64,000 bases of DNA, taken from contig JACRBL010000062.1 in NCBI GenBank assembly GCA_016234485.1, positions 50,999 to 114,998 on the forward strand, in the 5' to 3' direction. The position numbers and the translations under genes were made by a program. Below are positions 58,146 to 64,000 of the stretch, piece after piece. Under the pieces are notes generated by a model, which saw only the letters and a program-made list of their open reading frames with translations, was not told the DNA's origin and searched no databases. The stretch is from Chloroflexota bacterium (GTDB lineage: Bacteria > Chloroflexota > Anaerolineae > Anaerolineales > Villigracilaceae). Position 1 is the stretch's first letter; each line of letters opens with the position of its first letter.

Positions 58146-59459
58146 TTATACGTTGAGCTTGGCGGATTCGAGTTTTAGCCAATCGCTGATTTCTCTTCCG
58201 TCTTCGCCCAGGATCTTGTCAACCGATTGAGCATACGCCGCGAGATAGGCTGGCAACGTGGAAACGGGAATTTGATGGCTGGTCAAGAGGTTGCTGATCC
58301 ACAGGATGTCTGTGGATAGGTGGGAGATGTCGCCGAGTTCGAGCGCGGCGATCAGATTGTCGCCGAGGAAGCGATTGGCGGTGACGAGAAATTCGGCGGG
58401 GCGGACGCGCGTCCCTATGGCGTCTGTCAGCGCGACTTCGATCTGATAACGCGCATCCTGAAATACAGATGAAGTTTTCAGGAGCGACTTCTTGACTCGC
58501 TCCTCCTCGGGCGCAGGCCGCGGATTGACAACCAACTCCTCGATAGCGGGAATGGAATACTCGATTGTGTTGCCGAGGAAGTGGGCAGGAATACGCTGTT
58601 GAAGTCCGCTGATGCTGTTGAAAACCCTGCCGCCGAACGCCGCCGCGATTCCTTTTTTATTCAACGCGCGCGCCATTTCCCGCAGACGCGCCGCGTTGAC
58701 AAGTGTCTGCGCGGCGAGGATCACCAGTTTGGATTTCGTGACAGTGAGCGTCTCTTCGATTTGGTCAACCGGCACGTTCGCGCCGAGATGAATCGCGTTC
58801 CAGCCGCGGCGTCGCAAAAACAGAGTAAGCAACAACAATGGAAATGCGTGTCCCTCGTTGGGTGGGCAGGCCAGCAAGATGGTTTCGTTTCGGGTAGACG
58901 GCTGCGTGGCGCTGATAAGCGCTTCCAATTTGCGCGTGGCAATTTCCGACGTGAAATGTTCCTGTTGAACGGTTGCCTTTCCCTCGTGCCAGAGTCTGCC
59001 GATCTCGAATAGGCCGCGCAGGATGATTTCTACGCAGACGATCTCGACGGAATTGGCGGCAAATGCCTGATTTAGGGTTTGCTCGGCGCGAGACGTATCG
59101 TATCTTAAGCAGGCCGACAGCCAATCGCCTCGCATCGCTTCGAGACTGGAAGCGGGCGCGCCGGCCTGGGCGACGGTCAACGCTGACGAGGCCGCGCCCG
59201 CCAGGGGGTCGGAGCCAGACGCGAGGGCTTCGTTCCACGCGTCCACCGCTCGGGAGATGGAGAGTCCCTCGGCTTGGCGCGCGATCAGCCATTTGATCGT
59301 CTCGATGTCGTGTTGCGAATAGAGACGGTGACCGCCCGACGTGCGTTGGGGGAGGGGCAGGCCGTAGCGGCGCTCCCAGGCTCGCAGGGTGTCGGCGGCG
59401 AGGCCTGTTTCGTTGAGGACGACTTTTAGATTGAAGGTGGGGGTTTTGCTGATGAACAT
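58146..59459 (-). CDS. CarH-like B12-dependent light-sensing MerR repressor
   Basis: 437 residues from the ATG at 59457-59459. N-terminal MerR winged helix (DTLRAWERRYGLPLPQRTSG, about 22-41). A four-helix cap with W157-x9-E167-H168 (RLWHEGKATVQQEHF) and a cobalamin-binding domain with His204 in PPNEGHAFPLLL, the position of the cobalt-ligating His in CarH. The adenosylcobalamin form of CarH represses in the dark and is released by light. A further C-terminal helical domain (about 330-437) is extra and of unknown role. Divergent from a TspO-like gene. Confidence 0.88.
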   Translation of the reverse strand: MFISKTPTFNLKVVLNETGLAADTLRAWERRYGLPLPQRTSGGHRLYSQHDIETIKWLIARQAEGLSISRAVDAWNEALASGSDPLAGAASSALTVAQAGAPASSLEAMRGDWLSACLRYDTSRAEQTLNQAFAANSVEIVCVEIILRGLFEIGRLWHEGKATVQQEHFTSEIATRKLEALISATQPSTRNETILLACPPNEGHAFPLLLLTLFLRRRGWNAIHLGANVPVDQIEETLTVTKSKLVILAAQTLVNAARLREMARALNKKGIAAAFGGRVFNSISGLQQRIPAHFLGNTIEYSIPAIEELVVNPRPAPEEERVKKSLLKTSSVFQDARYQIEVALTDAIGTRVRPAEFLVTANRFLGDNLIAALELGDISHLSTDILWISNLLTSHQIPVSTLPAYLAAYAQSVDKILGEDGREISDWLKLESAKLNV

Positions 59460-59471
59460 GGAAACTCCGTT

Positions 59472-59563
59472 GGTTTTGCGCTGGAGTGCATTATACATAT
59501 TGTTTATGATTTGTCAAGTATTTCTTTGCAAAACCTTGACAGACCAGGCAAAACCTGTACAAT
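59472..59563. promoter_or_regulatory. Back-to-back near-consensus promoters with repeated GCAAAACC boxes
   Basis: Minus strand: TTGACA (59517-59512) and TATAAT (59495-59490), spacer 16, for the CarH-like gene. Plus strand: TTGACA (59536-59541) and TACAAT (59558-59563), spacer 16, for the TspO-like gene. Two 14-base direct repeats GCAAAACCTTGACA (59528-59541) and GCAAAACCTGTACA (59548-59561) start exactly 20 bases apart, and an inverted GCAAAACC lies at 59472-59479. These are candidate operators for the CarH-like repressor. Confidence 0.75.
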
Positions 59564-59585
59564 ATGCCCATTCTAAAGGAGAACC

Positions 59586-60341
59586 ATGTCTAAAAATACC
59601 CTTCGTCAATTTGCCAACCTGCTCAGCGTGATCTTCGCGCTGGCGGTCAACTTTCTCGCTGTCACCCTGCCGCTCAATGGTCAGAACACGGGAGAAATTT
59701 CGGATCGCTTCCCGGTCTTGTTCGTCCCCGCTGGGTACGTTTTTTCCATCTGGAGCGTCATTTTCATTGGCTGGATCGCCTTCACGATTTTTCAATTCCA
59801 GCCTTCGCAGAAAGACAACCCGCGCCTGCAACGACTCGGCTATCTGTTTGCGTTGAGCAATCTCGCCAATGGCGCGTGGCTTTTCACCTGGCACTACAAT
59901 TATTTTGGTCTCGGCGTCCTCATCATGCTCGGACTGCTGGGACTGCTCATCGCCAGTTACCTGAAGTTGAACGTGAATCGTTCGTCCGCTTCGGGCGCGG
60001 AGTGGTGGTCGGTTGATCTGCCCTTCAGCGTCTACCTCGGCTGGATCAGCGTTGCCACCATCGCCAACGTCACGGACTGGCTGTATCTCGTCGAGTGGAA
60101 CGGCTTCAGCATCGCGGCTCCTGTTTGGGCGGTGATCATGCTCGCGGTCGCTTCGGTTCTCGGCCTGCTGATGGCGCTCACTCGCAAAGACGCGGCTTAC
60201 CTGCTGGTCTTTGTCTGGGCGTTCGTGGGCATCGCTGTCAAGCAGGTCGCCGCGCCGATGGTGGTTACGGCCGCATGGGTCGCGGCGGGCGCGATGTTGG
60301 CGCTGGCGATTTTCAGCCTGGCGCGACGGCGCGTTGCGTAA
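59586..60341 (+). CDS. TspO/MBR-related tryptophan-rich membrane protein
   Basis: 251 residues, about seven membrane helices, longer than classic TspO (about 160). The family segment FVPAGYVFSIWSVIFIGWIA and WLFTWHYNYFGLGV, AEWWSVDLPFSVYLGWISVA are recognisable. TspO proteins bind porphyrins and affect their degradation under light and oxygen; this larger type is little studied. AAAGGAG precedes the ATG. Strong terminator downstream. Divergent from the CarH-like gene. Confidence 0.8.
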   Translation: MSKNTLRQFANLLSVIFALAVNFLAVTLPLNGQNTGEISDRFPVLFVPAGYVFSIWSVIFIGWIAFTIFQFQPSQKDNPRLQRLGYLFALSNLANGAWLFTWHYNYFGLGVLIMLGLLGLLIASYLKLNVNRSSASGAEWWSVDLPFSVYLGWISVATIANVTDWLYLVEWNGFSIAAPVWAVIMLAVASVLGLLMALTRKDAAYLLVFVWAFVGIAVKQVAAPMVVTAAWVAAGAMLALAIFSLARRRVA

Positions 60342-60353
60342 AAGATTTAAAAC

Positions 60354-60388
60354 AAAAACCCCGTTTTCAAATAGAAAACGGGGTTTTT
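60354..60388. terminator. Bidirectional terminator
   Basis: AAAAACCCCGTTTTC (60354-60368) pairs with GAAAACGGGGTTTTT (60374-60388), between convergent genes. Confidence 0.92.
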
Positions 60389-60391
60389 AGT

Positions 60392-61345
60392 CTATCGTTG
60401 CCAATTCAAAAACACCCCCAACACCCTCAAGTTAATTTCAAAATCCGTATCGCGGTGATTGCTGAGTTCCATGTCCACGGACGCGGCGCCCATGGCAACG
60501 CCGAAATCGGCCAGCGTGCCAGTGTAGAGACAGCCTGTATCCACTGGCGGATATGGATAATTGGACACATCCGAGAGCGCCTGCGCCAGCCGTTTGGAAT
60601 CATCGTCCCAGGGTGTGCCGCCCGGGAAGACGCCCAGCGCCGCGCTGTGATAACTGATGAGCGCGTCAATGGGATGCGTCTCGATAAAGCGCATCAGCGC
60701 CTGCGTCTCTGGCTCGGAACCGGGCGAATCGCCGCCCGTGATGGGGTCTTTCCAGCAACCGTCGCGCGGCCAATCCACCTGCCAGTTGATCGGGAAGTTG
60801 CGGTTGAGGTCCACGTTGCGGCCGTTGGCGCGGCCCTCGCGCGTGTGGCCGCGCGCTTCGCCGTCGGGGTTGAGGTTGCGCAGGATGTAGATCGTCACGT
60901 CGCTGGGGATGATGTCGGGATGGCCGTCGAGGTGCGTGATGAGTTCGTCCGCGAGAGCGATCGTGTTCCATTCGTAGCCGCCGTGAATTCCCGCCACGAT
61001 CATGCGTTTCTTTTCGCCCTGCCCAAACGTGTACACTTCGAGCGGACGTCCCGAAACCGAAAGCCCGATGATGGTGGCGCGCCGTCCCGAAGTCAGCGCG
61101 AGCGGCGTGGACGTGGCGGGCGCTCTGTCCACGGGCGTCGCGGCCAACTGCGGCACAGTCGGCAGGGGACGCAGGGTCGGCTCGGAAGTGAAGATGGCTT
61201 GGGCGGGTTGCGTCGCGACAGGCGCGGGGAAGGCCGCCTGCGCGGGTTGTTGGTTGATGTAAAAAACGACCGCGCCAAGAAGCGCCGCCAGAACCAAAAT
61301 GTTGATGCCCCAAATCAACGCGACGATACCCGCGCCGCGCCGCAT
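60392..61345 (-). CDS. M14-family zinc carboxypeptidase-like enzyme
   Basis: 317 residues. N-terminal membrane helix (about 5-28) and a Pro/Ala/Thr-rich linker to about residue 85, so the catalytic domain is outside. Zinc site: His and Glu in VAGIHGGYEWNT (spacing HxxxE, one more than usual), NRNFPINW and His in LISYHSAALGVF; the catalytic Glu is probably in SVDMELSNH. Likely a peptidoglycan-peptide or C-terminal amino-acid hydrolase. Start overlaps the cinA stop (TAATG). Confidence 0.78.
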   Translation of the reverse strand: MRRGAGIVALIWGINILVLAALLGAVVFYINQQPAQAAFPAPVATQPAQAIFTSEPTLRPLPTVPQLAATPVDRAPATSTPLALTSGRRATIIGLSVSGRPLEVYTFGQGEKKRMIVAGIHGGYEWNTIALADELITHLDGHPDIIPSDVTIYILRNLNPDGEARGHTREGRANGRNVDLNRNFPINWQVDWPRDGCWKDPITGGDSPGSEPETQALMRFIETHPIDALISYHSAALGVFPGGTPWDDDSKRLAQALSDVSNYPYPPVDTGCLYTGTLADFGVAMGAASVDMELSNHRDTDFEINLRVLGVFLNWQR

Positions 61346-62535
61346 TATTTTTTCTCCAGCATTTGCAATCGCATCCAGTTCAGCGCGGCGTTGCCAGCCC
61401 AGCGCGGCGAATAATTTGGCGGACCGCCGTACGTCAACTTGCGGGACTTCTCGCCCTCAGGCGTGACCATGAAAAGTTCGATGACCTGCTCCGACGCGCC
61501 CCGCGTCAACGCGACCCCGAGGCTGACTCTGGCCGAGACGCGTTCGCGCAGGGCACGCGTCCGCGCCGCCAATTCTTCGGGGGGAAAGTTTTCTGCTTCG
61601 ACGGTTAAAAGGTTCGGGGGCGAATCGGCCGAAAGCGCGCGCGTCAGCCAACCGTCGAGGCCCGATTCGAGGGCGGCCGCGTTCCATCCGTGGGCCGCGC
61701 ACGCGTCCAATGTCACGCGCGGAAGCGTCTCGTCGTCCGCGCCGAAGATATATGTCCCCAGCCGCGCGCGGATTTGCGTCTCCACTTCTTCGATTAATCT
61801 ATCGGCCTCATCTTCGCTTTCGGCTTTGGCCGCGATGCGAATATCCACCACGCCTGAATGCGCGGCGAGACCGACGGTGGGGTTGGAGAGCAGTTCAAAT
61901 TCGCCGACGTGATCGTCCACGTTCGCTTCGCTCATGCCCGATGTGTGGAGCAGGCGCACTTTGATGACGGAGTTGAGGTGGAAATTTTTTTGCAGGTAGG
62001 GGATGACCGCGTGGTGGAAGAGATATTCCATCTCCTGCGGCACCCCAGGCAGGGAGATGATGGCTCTTCTCCCCTCTCCTGTATTCGTCGGGAGAGGGGT
62101 TGGGGGTGAGGGCTCCACAATAAACGAGGGCGCGGTGCCGACGGGGTTGGGGATGGCGACGGCTCCTTGCGGGACGACGGCCTGACGTTTTTGGTTTTCG
62201 CCCGCCACACGTCCGTAACGCGCCACCACGGCTTTTACCTGTTCCCAAAGTTCTTCGCGATATTCGGTCTCCACGCCCACGGCGCGCGCCACTGCCTCGC
62301 GGGTGGGATCGTCCACCGTGGGGCCAAGCCCGCCCGTGGTGATGACGATGTCGGCGCGGCGTATCGAATCCTGGATGGCTTCCGCGATGCGTTGGGCGTT
62401 GTCGCCGATGGTAAGAGTCCGATAGAGGTCCACGCCGAGGCCGCGCAGGGCGCGCGCAAGAAAGCGCGTGTTCGTGTCCACGATCTCGCCGAGCAAAATT
62501 TCTGTGCCGATGGTGATGATTTCAGCGGATGGCAT
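61345..62535 (-). CDS. cinA: CinA-like protein
   Basis: 396 residues. N-terminal molybdopterin-binding-like domain: AEIITIGTEILLGEIVDTN, VITTGGLGPTVDDPTREAVA and the ISLPGVPQEMEYLFHHAV block; then KVRLLHTSGMSEANVDDHV. The C-terminal region (about 290-390) is a degenerate CinA amidase domain. Family members hydrolyse ADP-ribose and/or NMN. A repeat-derived segment (about residues 141-160, PSPPTPLPTNTGEGRR) interrupts the N-domain just before a conserved motif. Three bases separate it from the upstream lipoprotein gene. Confidence 0.88.
   Translation of the reverse strand: MPSAEIITIGTEILLGEIVDTNTRFLARALRGLGVDLYRTLTIGDNAQRIAEAIQDSIRRADIVITTGGLGPTVDDPTREAVARAVGVETEYREELWEQVKAVVARYGRVAGENQKRQAVVPQGAVAIPNPVGTAPSFIVEPSPPTPLPTNTGEGRRAIISLPGVPQEMEYLFHHAVIPYLQKNFHLNSVIKVRLLHTSGMSEANVDDHVGEFELLSNPTVGLAAHSGVVDIRIAAKAESEDEADRLIEEVETQIRARLGTYIFGADDETLPRVTLDACAAHGWNAAALESGLDGWLTRALSADSPPNLLTVEAENFPPEELAARTRALRERVSARVSLGVALTRGASEQVIELFMVTPEGEKSRKLTYGGPPNYSPRWAGNAALNWMRLQMLEKK
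62056..62110. repeat. Palindromic repeat inside cinA
   Basis: CCCCTCTCC (62071-62079) pairs with GGAGAGGGG (62091-62099), flanked by further G-rich and C-rich sequence, and translated in frame. Confidence 0.8.
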
Positions 62536-62538
62536 AAT

Positions 62539-63708
62539 TTATGGGTAGATCGGTTTGAACTCCAGGCCTTGCACCTGGTAGATGACGATGTTCGGAAAGG
62601 CGCAATCGCCGAACGGGGAGCAGGTGATGACGCCGCTCACGCCCGCGTAGTCGCGCGTGGCGAGCAACGCGTCGCGCAACGCCTGGCGCGGGATGACGAG
62701 ACGTCCGCCCGAATTTTTGGCGACCTTCTCGATGGCGTTGAACAAGATCATGGCCGCGTCGTAGGCGTGCGGGGCGTAGGAGGCGATGGGTTTTTCGTTA
62801 TAGCGCGCTTTGTATTTTTCTTCGAACGATGGATCAAGCTTCAATTTGGATGGGCCAGAAATGTACATGCCCTGCGCTTCGGAATTGGCCTGTGAAGCGA
62901 AATCGGCGCTGAGTAAACCATCCGAGCCAATCAGCGCGACATCGGGCAGGCCCGCTTCAGCCGCGCGTTCTGTCACGGCCACGCCGTCCACTGTGTAGAG
63001 CGGGTAGTACAACACTTCGGGATTGAAGAGTTTGATGTGGTTCAACGCGCCCAGTGGACTCCCCCCGCTTGTGATCTGGTATTGCGCCACGCATTTGCCG
63101 CCATAGCCCTTGAACTCCGCGCAGGCTTCCTCGGCCAGCCCTTGCGAGTAGGGCGAGCCATCGTGAATAACAGCCATGGTGCGAGCGCCAAGCGCCGCGT
63201 AGGCAAACTTTGCCACCGCGCCGGCCTGGCTGGTGTCGTTGTAGATCGTCCGCAGGAAGCCCGCCTGGTGAGTCCCTTCGGCGGTCAGCGAGGCCGCGGT
63301 GCTGGATGGGGAGATCAGCGGCAGGCCCGCCTCCGTCAACACTTTGGCGGCGGAGGCCGAAGCGCCCGAGCAGGTCGCGCCAATCACGCCGACCACATCC
63401 GCGTTTTGCGCGAGGCGTTCGGCCGCGGCCTGTCCGCCTTCGGGAGAACATAACTCGTCTTCCTGAATCAAAGTCACATCACGATTCGCGACCTGGCCGC
63501 GATCTGCGATGGCGAGTTCCACGCCGCGCAGGGCGTCTATGCCGAGCGGAGCGTTTGAGCCGCTCAAGGTCAGCATGGCTGCGATGGTCAACGGTTCACC
63601 AGCCGGAATGGTCGCACATCCGAGTGGGTCATTGCAAACCGAACTCCCTCCGCCACAGGCCGCGAGGGTCAAGCTAAAAATCAAAAGCAGTATGGCGATG
63701 TTTTTCAT
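62539..63708 (-). CDS. Substrate-binding lipoprotein, branched-chain amino-acid ABC transporter type
   Basis: 389 residues. Lipoprotein signal with lipobox LAAC (about residue 18), then a periplasmic-binding-protein type I fold (Peripla_BP_6): LTIAAMLTLSGSNAPLGIDA, LRGVELAIADRG, GVIGATCSGASASAAKVLTE and GLPLISPSSTAASLT. Typically binds Leu/Ile/Val or similar. No permease or ATPase genes are in the window. Confidence 0.88.
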   Translation of the reverse strand: MKNIAILLLIFSLTLAACGGGSSVCNDPLGCATIPAGEPLTIAAMLTLSGSNAPLGIDALRGVELAIADRGQVANRDVTLIQEDELCSPEGGQAAAERLAQNADVVGVIGATCSGASASAAKVLTEAGLPLISPSSTAASLTAEGTHQAGFLRTIYNDTSQAGAVAKFAYAALGARTMAVIHDGSPYSQGLAEEACAEFKGYGGKCVAQYQITSGGSPLGALNHIKLFNPEVLYYPLYTVDGVAVTERAAEAGLPDVALIGSDGLLSADFASQANSEAQGMYISGPSKLKLDPSFEEKYKARYNEKPIASYAPHAYDAAMILFNAIEKVAKNSGGRLVIPRQALRDALLATRDYAGVSGVITCSPFGDCAFPNIVIYQVQGLEFKPIYP

Positions 63709-63886
63709 TCTTCCTCCGCGAATGGAGTCGCGAGTTGGTTTCTTAATAGTTCAAAATAAATTGTAACAGGTTGCGGCTGTTTTCGAAAAATAGCTCTCCT
63801 GTTTCTAGCGGGATGCCGTGCAAAAAAAGATTCTTTTGCCACAGATTACACAGATTCCACAGAAAAATCTGTGATAGTGCCACCTG

Positions 63887-64000
63887 TCACCTTTGGTCTT
63901 GAACAGGTTTGGATTGTTCGGGCAACAGTTCGGGATGATACTTTGTGGCCAATGTGACATAGGCTCTAACCAAACTGGGCTGCATATTGATCATCTGCGC
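63887..64000 (-). CDS. C-terminal end of a gene running off the window
   Basis: Only one minus-strand frame is open from the right edge to the TGA at 63887-63889. It encodes 37 residues beginning AQMINMQPSLVRAYVTLATK and ending PVQDQR. Too short to classify. The gap 63709-63886 holds a direct repeat (CACAGATTACACAGATTC) similar to one near 13590. Confidence 0.5.
   Translation of the reverse strand, partial: AQMINMQPSLVRAYVTLATKYHPELLPEQSKPVQDQR

Noticed and set aside
1..64000. tRNA, rRNA or riboswitch genes
   Set aside because: None recognised by eye; a tRNA or covariance-model search was not possible here and could still find small RNAs.

Overview
The window looks like a chromosomal segment of a Chloroflexota bacterium, probably class Anaerolineae. 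This is inferred from gene content and style: moderately high GC with AT-poor codon use, a mixture of Shine-Dalgarno and leaderless-looking starts, heliorhodopsin, a CODH/xanthine-dehydrogenase-type enzyme, many Ser/Thr-kinase/FHA-style regulators and abundant dispersed palindromic repeats. No rRNA, tRNA or CRISPR array was recognised. Most genes are ordinary housekeeping or accessory genes in short operons.

Layout. 1-1.8 kb: tandem ATP-grasp ligases. 1.9-8.5 kb (minus strand): membrane PAF-acetylhydrolase-like enzyme, hemolysin III, a methyltransferase, YtxH and membrane proteins, YqeB (molybdenum hydroxylase maturation), a DUF1361 protein and an alpha/beta hydrolase. 8.6-12.8 kb: a molybdenum hydroxylase with a fused FAD/2Fe-2S subunit. 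13.7-22 kb: class I aldolase, class III aminotransferase, a PAS-GGDEF sensor, thioredoxin reductase, malate dehydrogenase and a mitochondrial-type citrate synthase. 22-30.4 kb: a two-component system, two quinone-oxidoreductase-like enzymes, a cysteine desulfurase-rhodanese fusion, a LysE exporter and a sulfurtransferase. 30.5-41 kb: Ser/Thr kinase divergent from an FHA-winged-helix regulator, an ABC-F ATPase behind a possible attenuator, a secreted cyanophycinase-like peptidase, a GH26-like glycosidase, a decayed metG fragment, a methyltransferase and an MFS exporter.

41-46.9 kb is the most unusual part. An AT-rich gene for a reverse transcriptase of the defence (Abi/UG/DRT) type is preceded by a compact multi-hairpin element. 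Its stop codon lies 5 bases before a GC-rich UvrD-like helicase. The helicase is followed by two overlapping AT-rich genes whose proteins have histone-fold-like N-termini joined to two membrane helices; the second also ends in an RNxxxH (HEPN-like) domain. I read this as an accessory, probably anti-phage, island, and the two-gene membrane-histone/HEPN cassette is my best candidate for an undescribed system.

47-52 kb: DUF3891, HU-like, CsbD-like and small basic proteins, IS remnants, CTP synthase and a roadblock protein. 52.4-60.4 kb: PatB-type lyase, a pyrimidine-dimer glycosylase, several small membrane proteins, DegV, then heliorhodopsin, a CarH-like B12 photoreceptor repressor and a TspO-like protein. 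These look like a light/UV response locus with near-consensus back-to-back promoters. 60.4-64 kb: M14 carboxypeptidase-like enzyme, CinA, a branched-chain-amino-acid-type binding lipoprotein and the tail of one more gene.

A theme across the window is dispersed palindromic repeats that lie not only between genes but in frame inside conserved ones (helicase, FAD/Fe-S subunit, alpha/beta hydrolase, CinA, YqeB), comparable in principle to the Rickettsia palindromic elements.
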